This document shows positions 31,453 through 40,751 of a stretch of 64,000 nucleotides of DNA, one piece after another (within the stretch, counting starts at the first letter, position 1; every line of letters begins with the position of its first letter). The notes beneath the pieces are model-generated. The model was not told where the DNA came from and did no database searches. It worked only from the letters and a program-made list of their open reading frames with translations. Both the position numbers and the translations under genes were made by a program. Source of the DNA: Streptomyces sp. NBC_01428 (GTDB lineage: Bacteria > Actinomycetota > Actinomycetes > Streptomycetales > Streptomycetaceae); contig NZ_CP109499.1 in assembly GCF_036231965.1 (NCBI RefSeq), forward strand, positions 8,184,001 to 8,248,000. The letters are read 5' to 3'.

Positions 31453-32831
31453 GGGGCACCGTGTTCACCGAGACCATGCTCGGCACGGTCCGCCTCGACG
31501 GCGACCCCGGCGAGCGGCGCATGCGCCTCGACCTGCGGGCCGACGCCGACCGGGTCCTCCTCCCGCACCGGACGACGAACGCCCGGCTCACCGGCCGCGT
31601 CCGGGTCGTCGGACACACCGACGACCCGGGCGCCACGGGCGAGTTGGAGATCTCACCGATCGCCCGCCGACGCATCCGCTACCGGCTCGCGTTCACCCTC
31701 GACGGCCGCCGTCTCACCCTGGACGGCTGGAAGTCCGTGACCCCGCGCCACCCGTTCACCTCGATGACGGTGCTGCCCTTCACGCTGTACGACGGCGACG
31801 CGCGAGCAGGCGAAGGAGTCCTGCGCTTCCCCGCCGCCACCGGCCTCGCCCCGTTCCTGCTCGGCTTCCGCTTCCCCCGTTGCGAGCGCCCCGAGCGGCA
31901 CACGGCCCCCCGCTGGAACGGAACTCCGGGCCGCACCGAGGTCTGGTACACCACCCTCACCGACCCCGACACCGGCACCGGCGTGTGGGTGCACCACGAA
32001 CTCACCGCACCCACGGACGGATCCGCACCCGTCGCGCACGGCTGGGTCGCCGCCTTCCCCCGCGCCGGCGAGGTCACGCACGCCCGCTTCGGACCCGTCC
32101 CCTGGACCCGGCCGACGGACGGCTTCGCCGCCGACGGGGTGAGCAGCACGGCGGGACGCCTGAGCGGCACCGCCGGCGACTTCCACTGGAATCTCGACGA
32201 ACGACCGCAGGCGGCAGCGCTGTTCACCTTCCCCCGCTGGTCCTGGAACCGGCCCCTGCTCCCCGCGGCCCAGATGCTCCCGGCCGCCCGCGCCACCTAC
32301 GACGGCACGTTCACGTACGGCGGCACGACCCTCACCCTGCGCGGCGCGCCCGGAGCGTCGGCCCGGATCTACGGGCACGGCAACGCCCACCGGTGGACCT
32401 GGCTGCACGCCGACCTCGGCGACGGCGACGTGCTGGAGATCGTCGCGGCCGTGTCCACCCGGCCCGCCCTGCGCCGGCTGCCCCCGCTCGTCTTCCTGCG
32501 GCTGCGCCGGCACGGCCGGACCTGGCCCCGGCGCCCCGAACGCTCCGCCGTCGGCTGGCTCGGCCTCGGACGCTTCCGCGCCGCGTTCGGCCTGCCCGCG
32601 TGGACGGTCACCGGACGAACGGCCCTGCGCCGCATCCGCGTTCAGGTGGAACAGCCCCCCGAGCGGACCCTCACCCTCACCTACCGCGACCCGGACGGAG
32701 CCCCCGCGGTGTGCCGCAACAGCGAGTCGGCCGACGCCCGTATCGTGCTGGAACGCTGGTGGGGGCGCTGGCGGCCCGAGGCGACCTGGGAACTCGACGG
32801 CACCGCGCACGCCGAGGCGGGCGACCGATGA
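31449..32831 (+). CDS. uncharacterised protein, possibly lipocalin-like (CrtC/AttH-type)
   Basis: A 460-residue protein whose family I do not recognise with certainty. It has no signal peptide. The central and C-terminal parts are beta-rich with motifs such as EVWYTTLTDPDTGTGVWVHHELTAP, DFHWNLDE, FPRWSWNRPLLPAAQMLPAARATYDGTFTYGGTTLTLRGAPG and HGNAHRWTWLHADLGDGDVLEIVAA. These recall the twin lipocalin fold of hydroxyneurosporene-synthase-like proteins that bind long isoprenoid or steroid-like lipids. It overlaps gntR by four bases and the GMC oxidoreductase gene by four bases, so the three are strictly co-expressed. A carrier or modifying enzyme for the lipid oxidised by the GMC protein is a reasonable guess. 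An alternative GTG start lies at 31461 with GAGGGG upstream. Confidence 0.6.
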   Translation: MRGTVFTETMLGTVRLDGDPGERRMRLDLRADADRVLLPHRTTNARLTGRVRVVGHTDDPGATGELEISPIARRRIRYRLAFTLDGRRLTLDGWKSVTPRHPFTSMTVLPFTLYDGDARAGEGVLRFPAATGLAPFLLGFRFPRCERPERHTAPRWNGTPGRTEVWYTTLTDPDTGTGVWVHHELTAPTDGSAPVAHGWVAAFPRAGEVTHARFGPVPWTRPTDGFAADGVSSTAGRLSGTAGDFHWNLDERPQAAALFTFPRWSWNRPLLPAAQMLPAARATYDGTFTYGGTTLTLRGAPGASARIYGHGNAHRWTWLHADLGDGDVLEIVAAVSTRPALRRLPPLVFLRLRRHGRTWPRRPERSAVGWLGLGRFRAAFGLPAWTVTGRTALRRIRVQVEQPPERTLTLTYRDPDGAPAVCRNSESADARIVLERWWGRWRPEATWELDGTAHAEAGDR

Positions 32832-34678
32832 CCGCCGAGGGACTCGTCGCCGCGCTCCTCGCCGACACGGGCGACGCCGACTGGCCCGCCCGCGTACCGA
32901 ACCGCCTCGACTCGGTCCTCGCCGGCCTGCCCCGGCCCGCCCGCGCCGGCGTCCGCACCGCCGTCGCCGCCCTGGAGACCTACACCGTCCTGCGCACCGG
33001 CAGACGCCTCACCGCCCTCGCGCCCGGTGAACGCGAGGACCTCCTCGGCTCCCTCGCCGCGCACCCCCGGCTCGCCCCGCTCCTCGACGTCCTCAAGGTT
33101 CCCGTACTGCTCGCCGCCGGCACCGAACGGATGATGGCCGGCCCCGCGCCCACGCCACCCGCGGCGCCGCCGGACCCGCCGCTCGACTGCACCCCGGCCG
33201 GTGACTGGCCCGCCCGGAGCACCGCCGACGTGATCGTCGTCGGCTCCGGCGCGGGCGGCGCCATGGCCGCCCGGACCCTCGCCCGCGCCGGACTCGACGT
33301 GGTGGTCCTGGAGGAGGGCGAGCACCACTCCACGGCCTCCTTCGGACGCCGGGCACCCCTCGACCGGTTCGCCGAGCTGTACCGGGACGGCGGCGCCACC
33401 GTCGCCCTCGGCAACCCGCCGCTGCTGCTGCCGGTCGGCCGCGCGGTCGGCGGCACCACCGTCGTCAACTCCGGTACCTGCTACCGGACTCCGGACCACG
33501 TCCTGGCCCGCTGGAGCGGCACGTTCGGCTTCGCGCTCGCCGACGGGTTCGGGCCCCTCCTCGACGAGGTGGAACACACCCTCCGGGTGGCGCCGCAACC
33601 CCTCGACGTCCTCGGCACCAACGGCCTGCTCGCCCTCGCCGGCGCCGAACGACTCGGCTGGCGGGCCGCGCCCCTGCGCCGCAACGCGCCCGGCTGCAAA
33701 GGCTCGTGCCAGTGCGTGGTGGGCTGCCCGACCGGCGCGAAACAGAGCGTCCAGCTCTCCGTCCTGCCCGACGCCTGCGCCGCGGGCGCCCGGATCGTCA
33801 CCGGGGTGCGCGCCCACCGCGTCCTGCTGGACCGCGACGTGCCGGGCGGACCCCGCGCCGCGGGGGTGCTGGCCCGCCGGGCCGACGGCAGCGAACTGGA
33901 GATCCTCGCGCCCCTCGTCGTGGCCGCGGCCGGGACACTCCACACGCCGGCGCTGCTGCGCCGCTCCGGTCTCGGCGGGCACCCCCGCCTCGGCCGCAAC
34001 CTCAGCGTCCACCCGGCCACCAGCGTCGCCGGACGCTTCGCCGAACCCGTCACGGCCTCGCGCGGCGTCCTGCAGAGCGTCGGCGTCGAGGAACTCCACG
34101 ACCGCGGTGTCCTCGTCGAGGCGACCGCGAGCCCGCCGGGCATGGGCAGCTTCGTCCTGCCGGGCCTCGGCCGCGAACTGCGGCGCGAACTGGAGGGCGC
34201 CGACCACCTCGCGACCCTCGGCGCCATGATCGCCGACCGCCCCTCCGGCCGGGTCATGGGCCGCGACCGCACCGTGGTCGGCTACGCCCTCGACCCGCGC
34301 GACGCGGACCGGCTGATGACAGCCGTCCGCGCCATGGGCCGTCTGCTGTTCGCCGCGGGCGCCGAGGAGGTCCTCACCGGTGTCGCGAGCGCGCCCCGGG
34401 CCCGCTCGCTAGACGCGCTCGACGACCTCCTCGCGGGCGTGGGGCCCCGCGATCTGCGCCTGTCGGCGTTCCACCCGACCGGCACCGTGGCCGCGGGCGC
34501 CGACCCCGGGCGCGCTCCCGCCGACCCCGAGGGGCGGCTGCGCGGTGTCCACGGCGTACTCGTCGCGGACGGCTCGGTCCTGCCGGCCTGCCCGGAGGTC
34601 AACCCGCAGCTGAGCATCATGGCGGCGGCCCTGGCGGTGTCGCAGGCGTGGCTCGACCGCACGGGACACGGCCGCTGA
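32828..34678 (+). CDS. GMC-family oxidoreductase (long-chain alcohol oxidase / sterol-type)
   Basis: A 616-residue FAD enzyme oxidising alcohols. An N-terminal helical extension (about 1-110) as in fatty-alcohol oxidases precedes the dinucleotide motif DVIVVGSGAGGAMAARTLARAGLDVVVLEEGEH (about 134-166). GRAVGGTTVVNSGTCYRTP binds flavin; a Cys-rich stretch NAPGCKGSCQCVVGCPTGAKQSVQLSVLP follows; the C-terminal active-site segments are LSAFHPTGTVAAG (catalytic His) and VLVADGSVLPACPEVNPQLSIMAAALAVS. It starts by ATGA overlap with the lipocalin-like gene. The large hydrophobic substrate class typical of the family fits the lipid-binding look of its partner. No signal peptide is present. Confidence 0.87.
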   Translation: MTAEGLVAALLADTGDADWPARVPNRLDSVLAGLPRPARAGVRTAVAALETYTVLRTGRRLTALAPGEREDLLGSLAAHPRLAPLLDVLKVPVLLAAGTERMMAGPAPTPPAAPPDPPLDCTPAGDWPARSTADVIVVGSGAGGAMAARTLARAGLDVVVLEEGEHHSTASFGRRAPLDRFAELYRDGGATVALGNPPLLLPVGRAVGGTTVVNSGTCYRTPDHVLARWSGTFGFALADGFGPLLDEVEHTLRVAPQPLDVLGTNGLLALAGAERLGWRAAPLRRNAPGCKGSCQCVVGCPTGAKQSVQLSVLPDACAAGARIVTGVRAHRVLLDRDVPGGPRAAGVLARRADGSELEILAPLVVAAAGTLHTPALLRRSGLGGHPRLGRNLSVHPATSVAGRFAEPVTASRGVLQSVGVEELHDRGVLVEATASPPGMGSFVLPGLGRELRRELEGADHLATLGAMIADRPSGRVMGRDRTVVGYALDPRDADRLMTAVRAMGRLLFAAGAEEVLTGVASAPRARSLDALDDLLAGVGPRDLRLSAFHPTGTVAAGADPGRAPADPEGRLRGVHGVLVADGSVLPACPEVNPQLSIMAAALAVSQAWLDRTGHGR

Positions 34679-34815
34679 GATCCCCGCGCCACCCCAATGG
34701 GCGCCCGTGGTTCGCCGCCACCGCGCACGGCACGGAGCATGAGGGAGTCCGTACGAACGGAAGTGGACGAGCCGACGAGCCCCCGTGCCCCGTACGGCAG
34801 GAAGAGGCGAACCCC

Positions 34816-35439
34816 ATGAGCAGACGCGCAACCCCCGGCCGAGGCGGACCACGGCGTATCGCTGCCCTGCTGGCCGCGATCGCGTGCGGGTCCCTCCTGG
34901 TCTCGTGCAGTTCGGACAGCGACAACGACAGCGGGGCAGCCTCGGCCAATCCCACCCCGCCGAACGCCTCCGACTTCACGGGGACACCGCCCTCCGCGAT
35001 CGCCTCCGCCGCCTCCTCGATCATCGAGTCCGCGAGCGGCCGGGCGTCGTCCGCGGCCGCCTCCGTGTCGGCCCGGGCCTCGGAGTTCGCCGCGTCGGTC
35101 AACGCCGACACCGAGCGCGCCGCGGTCACCGCCCAGAAGCAGCTGAAGGACGTCAAGGGCGCCGGCAACGCGACCTCCGACGTCAGCATGACCGGCCTGC
35201 CCACCGGGGAGACCGGCGGTCTGCGCGCCGTGGTCGTCACCATCACCAACACGACCGGCCAGAAGGCGTCGTACGCCGTCCAGGTCGACTTCAAGAACCC
35301 CGACGGGAAAGTCGTGGAGACCCGCTACGTCGGCAAGGAGAACCTCGAACCGGGCAAGCGCGCGCAGCCGGTCGTGGTCAGCCGGCAGCCCGCGGAGCCC
35401 CAGCTCACCCCCGTGCTCGCGAAGGCCCAGCGCTACTGA
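34816..35439 (+). CDS. lipoprotein of unknown function with Ser/Ala-rich spacer
   Basis: A 207-residue secreted lipoprotein. The signal MSRRATPGRGGPRRIAALLAAIACGSLLVSC ends in a lipobox (LVSC) with the acylated Cys at residue 31. A low-complexity Ser/Ala/Asn segment (about 32-110) should form a wall-spanning stalk, followed by a small beta-sandwich domain (about 120-205: GLRAVVVTITNTTGQKASYAVQVDFKNPDGKVVETRYVGKENLEPGKRAQPVV), similar to the FxLYD-type domains that decorate lipoproteins. Start: ATG 34816 with GAAGAGG upstream. It is followed by a very strong terminator. No link to the glucan genes other than location. Confidence 0.85.
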   Translation: MSRRATPGRGGPRRIAALLAAIACGSLLVSCSSDSDNDSGAASANPTPPNASDFTGTPPSAIASAASSIIESASGRASSAAASVSARASEFAASVNADTERAAVTAQKQLKDVKGAGNATSDVSMTGLPTGETGGLRAVVVTITNTTGQKASYAVQVDFKNPDGKVVETRYVGKENLEPGKRAQPVVVSRQPAEPQLTPVLAKAQRY

Positions 35440-35470
35440 ACCCGCGGCGGCCGCACCACGGCCGGCCGTC

Positions 35471-35518
35471 CACCGCCGGGACCCGTCCTCCTCAGCGGGA
35501 GGACGGGTCCCGGCGGTG
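35471..35518. terminator. very strong hairpin between convergent lipoprotein and GH55 genes
   Basis: A perfect 21-bp stem (arms 35471-35491 and 35498-35518) with a 6-nt loop lies between the convergent stop codons at 35439 and 35537. It probably ends transcription from both sides. Confidence 0.9.
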
Positions 35519-35536
35519 CGCCGCGGGCGGGAACCG

Positions 35537-37336
<1,800 letters not shown>

Positions 37337-37381
37337 GGGGGGCGACTCTCCTGGTTCAGGAAGTGAACGGTGGGAGGTTGG

Positions 37382-37393
37382 GGGAGCGCTCTC
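37382..37393. promoter_or_regulatory. LacI-type operator B (upstream of GH55)
   Basis: On the minus strand GAGAGCGCTCCC, an 11/12 match to the core GAGAGCGCTCTC, placed 46-57 bp upstream of the GH55 ATG. Confidence 0.65.
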
Positions 37394-37633
37394 TTGCCGA
37401 TGCATGCTTCATCCAGGTGAACGACGCGTCAAGAGTTGTGACCGGAGTACCGCATGTTGTTGCCGACTGGACCGTCAACTCGGCCTGAATTTGCCACACT
37501 TGATGAGTCTTTAAGGGGACTTGGGGGCGGTTTCCCGGCGTCCTGGTGCGTTCAAGAGATGCGTGCATCGCACGCAGTGATTCTCCGTCAGCTCCCTTGA
37601 CACCCTTGCGCAACCGCCACAACACTCCTCGAC

Positions 37634-37649
37634 GGGAGAGCGCTCTCCC
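37634..37649. promoter_or_regulatory. LacI-type operator C (upstream of DUF1996 gene)
   Basis: GGGAGAGCGCTCTCCC, a perfect 16-bp palindrome, the longest of the five sites. It lies 108 bp before the DUF1996 start. Confidence 0.78.
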
Positions 37650-37757
37650 AGTTTCCTCGGCACATGTGATGGACCGTCACGCGGGCGGCCCCGGACCGCA
37701 CTTCGTCCGCGGGTCGCCCGGCCCCCACCGTCCCCATCGACGTGGCAGGAGGTCTCC

Positions 37758-38852
37758 ATGGCACGGAGATCGAAGATCGTCTCAGGAATCCTGATGTCCA
37801 GCGCACTGGTCCTCACCACGCTCGGCCTGGCCGGCGTGGCGATGAGCGCCGACCCGGCATCGGGCGCGGCAACCTCGGTGGCCGGTTCGGCCACCGTCCA
37901 CACCGGGCACGCGATGCCCGCCTCGACGCTCGCCTCGCCCGAGGACCCGGACGGCGACGGATACATCCCGGCGAACCCGCCGGTGACCGGGGTCGTCCCC
38001 TCCAAGGCGGAGCCGACGCACCGGTACTTCCACGAGTTCCAGGCGAACTGTTCGGTGTCCCACACCCGGCCGGACGACCCGATCGTCTACCCCGGCCAGC
38101 CGGGCAAGTCGCACGACCACACCTTCATGGGCAACACCACCACGAACGCGGCCAGCACCACCGCCTCGCTCGACTCCGGCGGGACCACCTGCAAGGCCCC
38201 CGGTGACAAGTCGGCCTACTGGATGCCGACCCTGCTCAACGGCAGCACACCCGTGCTTCCGGTGGGCCCCCAGGTCATCTACTACAAGGCCGGGGTCACC
38301 GACTACACCAGCGTGCGGCCCTTCCCGAAGGGACTGCGCTTCGTCGTCGGCAGCCCCCTGCAGTCGGCGGCCGACTTCCGCAACCACCGCGGTTTCGTGG
38401 AGGGCTGGGAGTGCGGCGACAGCTTCTTCAACGTCGACTTCCCCGCGCAGTGCCCGAACAGGGCCGACGTCCAGCTCAACATCCGCTTCCAGGCGCCCAG
38501 TTGCTGGGACGGCAAGTACCTGGACACTCCCAACCACCAGAGCCACATGGCGTATCCGGTGGTCAACCCCGGCACGAACAACAACATCTGCCCGGACGAC
38601 CACCCCGTCGCCCTGCCCATGATCGAGTTCAAGATGGCCTTCCCGGTCAACGGCGACATGTCCAAGGTGAAACTGGCGAGCGGCGCCGGCTACTCCTTCC
38701 ACTACGACTTCTTCAACGCCTGGGACGCGCCGACGCTCAAGGCGCTCGTCGACCACTGTGTCGTCGGCGGCCTCCAGTGCGACGCCCGCGGCTACGACCA
38801 GACCCACCCCGAGGCGGGCGCGGCGCTCGACGCGAACTACCGGCTTCCCTGA
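37758..38852 (+). CDS. secreted DUF1996 protein in the glucanase regulon
   Basis: A 364-residue exported protein of unknown activity. A Sec signal (MARRSKIVSGILMSSALVLTTLGLAGVAMSA) precedes a short linker and the DUF1996 domain (about 80-360), known mainly from fungi, often beside WSC domains, and from Streptomyces. Conserved His/Asp/Cys features include HRYFHEFQANCSVSHTRPDDPIVYPGQPGKSHDHTFMGN, CDARGY and SYQF-like SYSFHYDFFNAW. The clustered histidines (HTFMGN region) suggest metal binding or catalysis. Start: ATG 37758 with a perfect AGGAGG. Operator C upstream places it with GH64, GH55 and GH3, hence probably acting on beta-1,3-glucan or fungal wall (inference). A hairpin follows. Confidence 0.85.
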   Translation: MARRSKIVSGILMSSALVLTTLGLAGVAMSADPASGAATSVAGSATVHTGHAMPASTLASPEDPDGDGYIPANPPVTGVVPSKAEPTHRYFHEFQANCSVSHTRPDDPIVYPGQPGKSHDHTFMGNTTTNAASTTASLDSGGTTCKAPGDKSAYWMPTLLNGSTPVLPVGPQVIYYKAGVTDYTSVRPFPKGLRFVVGSPLQSAADFRNHRGFVEGWECGDSFFNVDFPAQCPNRADVQLNIRFQAPSCWDGKYLDTPNHQSHMAYPVVNPGTNNNICPDDHPVALPMIEFKMAFPVNGDMSKVKLASGAGYSFHYDFFNAWDAPTLKALVDHCVVGGLQCDARGYDQTHPEAGAALDANYRLP

Positions 38853-38861
38853 CGCCGGCAC

Positions 38862-38896
38862 TCCCGCCGGCCGGTACATGGCCCCGGCCGGCGGGA
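38862..38896 (+). terminator. hairpin after DUF1996 gene
   Basis: A perfect 13-bp stem (arms 38862-38874 and 38884-38896) with a 9-nt loop lies 10 nt after the stop codon and 56 nt before the next gene. It may end or attenuate transcription into the GH-A gene. Confidence 0.65.
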
Positions 38897-38952
38897 CCCC
38901 ACCGCCCGACCCCCTGCTCCTCCCCCCTCACCCGCACACCGGACGGACACTC

Positions 38953-40704
38953 ATGACCGCATCCCGTACCACCCGGCGCCGCGTCACGGCGCCCCTCACC
39001 GCGGGCCTGCTCGCCGCGGGAGCTCTCGTCGCGCTGCCCTCCCAGCCCGCGCACGCCGCCGGCAGCGTCGTCAAGGTCACCGGCTCGCAGGGCAACTGGC
39101 AACTGACCGTCGACGGCAGCCCGTACCAGATCAAGGGCCTCACCTGGGGGCCGTCCGTCAGCGACGCCCCGCGCTACATGCCCGACCTGAAGTCCATGGG
39201 CGTCAACACCATCCGCACCTGGGGCACCGACGCGTCCAGCAAGCCGCTCTTCGACGCGGCCGCCGCCCAGGGCATCAAGGTGATCGCCGGCTTCTGGCTG
39301 CAGCCCGGCGGCGGGCCCGGCAGCGGCGGCTGCGTCAACTACCTGACGGACACGGCCTACAAGAACCAGGTCCTCAGCGAGTTCCCGCAGTGGGCGGCCA
39401 CCTACAAGGACAACCCCGGTGTCCTGATGTGGAACGTCGGCAACGAATCCGTGCTCGGCCTGCAGAACTGCTACAGCGGTGACGAGCTGGAGCGCCAGCG
39501 CAACGCGTACACGACTCTCGTCAACGACATCACGAAGAAGATCCACGCCGTCGACCCCAACCACCCGGTCACCTCGACCGACGCGTGGGTCGGCGCCTGG
39601 CCGTACTACAAGAAGAACGCCCCCGACCTCGACCTCTACGCCGTGAACGCCTACAACGCGGTCTGTGACGTCAAGGCGGCCTGGCAGCAGGGCGGTTACA
39701 CGAAGCCCTACATCGTCACCGAGACCGGTCCCGCGGGCGAGTGGGAGGTGCCGGACGACGCGAACGGCGTCCCCGCCGAGCCCACCGACCGGGCCAAGGC
39801 CGACGGATACACCCGGGCGTGGAACTGCATCACCGGACACAAGGGCGTCGCGCTCGGCGCCACGATGTTCCACTACGGCACGGAGTACGACTTCGGCGGC
39901 ATCTGGTTCAACCTGCTCCCCGCGGGTGAGAAGCGGCTGTCGTACTACGCCGTGAAGAAGGCGTACGGGGCGGACACCTCCCACGACAACACCCCGCCGG
40001 TCATCTCCGACCTGACCGTCGAGGGCGATGCCGCCAAGGTGCCCGCCGGGGGCGACCTCACCCTCGCGGTGAAGGCCACCGACCCCGACGGCGACCCGAT
40101 CACGTACGAGGTGCAGGACAACAGCAACTACATCGACCAGAGCAAGCAGCTCGTCACGCTGCCCGCCACCAACCTCGGCGGCGGCCGGCTCAGGGTGACC
40201 GCGCCGGACAAGCCCGGCGTCTGGAAGATCTACGTCAAGGCCAAGGACGGCAAGGGCAACGTCGGCGTCGAGACCCGCTCCTTCCGTGTCGTACCGCCCG
40301 TCCCGAGCGGTACGAACATCGCCCGCGGCAAGCCGGCCACGGCCTCCTCGGCGCAGGCGGGCGGCGGTGACTGCCCCTGCACCGCCGCGGGCGCCGTCGA
40401 CGGCAACCTCACCACCCGCTGGGCCAGTGACTGGAGCGACCCCCAGTGGCTCCGCGTCGACCTCGGCAGCCGCACCTCGTTCCGGCACGTCCAACTCGTC
40501 TGGGAGACCTCGTACGCCAAGGCGTACACCGTCCAGACCTCGGACGACGGGCAGAACTGGACCACCGTCCGCAGCGTCACCGACGGCAACGGCGGCGTCG
40601 ACGACCTCGACGTCTCCGGCACCGGACGCTACGTCCGGGTCAACGGAACGGCGCGAGGCACCGGATGGGGCTATTCGCTGTACGAGTTCGGCGTCTACAA
40701 CTGA
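38953..40704 (+). CDS. secreted clan GH-A glycoside hydrolase with discoidin (F5/8C, CBM32-like) domain
   Basis: A 583-residue exported hydrolase. A Sec signal (to about 36, PAHAA) is followed by a TIM-barrel catalytic domain (about 45-335): the acid/base Glu165 in MWNVGNESV and the nucleophile Glu257 in YIVTETGPAG are in the clan GH-A positions. A bacterial Ig-like domain (about 345-430, PPVISDLTVEGDAAKVPAGGDLTLAVKATDPDGDPITYEV) and a discoidin sugar-binding domain (about 440-583, NIARGKPATASSAQ ... LRVDLGSRTSFRHVQLVWE) follow. The family within GH-A is uncertain (GH2/GH5-like; some resemblance to beta-1,3-glucanosyltransferases). Location between DUF1996 and GH3 suggests beta-1,3-glucan as substrate. 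No palindrome precedes it directly; it may depend on readthrough. Confidence 0.82.
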   Translation: MTASRTTRRRVTAPLTAGLLAAGALVALPSQPAHAAGSVVKVTGSQGNWQLTVDGSPYQIKGLTWGPSVSDAPRYMPDLKSMGVNTIRTWGTDASSKPLFDAAAAQGIKVIAGFWLQPGGGPGSGGCVNYLTDTAYKNQVLSEFPQWAATYKDNPGVLMWNVGNESVLGLQNCYSGDELERQRNAYTTLVNDITKKIHAVDPNHPVTSTDAWVGAWPYYKKNAPDLDLYAVNAYNAVCDVKAAWQQGGYTKPYIVTETGPAGEWEVPDDANGVPAEPTDRAKADGYTRAWNCITGHKGVALGATMFHYGTEYDFGGIWFNLLPAGEKRLSYYAVKKAYGADTSHDNTPPVISDLTVEGDAAKVPAGGDLTLAVKATDPDGDPITYEVQDNSNYIDQSKQLVTLPATNLGGGRLRVTAPDKPGVWKIYVKAKDGKGNVGVETRSFRVVPPVPSGTNIARGKPATASSAQAGGGDCPCTAAGAVDGNLTTRWASDWSDPQWLRVDLGSRTSFRHVQLVWETSYAKAYTVQTSDDGQNWTTVRSVTDGNGGVDDLDVSGTGRYVRVNGTARGTGWGYSLYEFGVYN

Positions 40705-40719
40705 GTCGGACACCAACGG

Positions 40720-40731
40720 GAGAGCGCTCTC
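40720..40731. promoter_or_regulatory. LacI-type operator D (upstream of GH3)
   Basis: GAGAGCGCTCTC, a perfect 12-bp palindrome, 16 nt after the stop codon of the GH-A gene and 20 nt before the GH3 start. Confidence 0.75.
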
Positions 40732-40751
40732 TCAGGAATGAGGCCGGACAC

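Larger units (their letters stand above)
37337..37757. other. 421-bp divergent promoter region with two operators
   Basis: No gene is supported. It carries operator B near the GH55 start and operator C near the DUF1996 start, and should hold the promoters of both. The stretch 37400-37620 is comparatively AT-rich for this DNA and shows no other clear structure. Confidence 0.6.
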
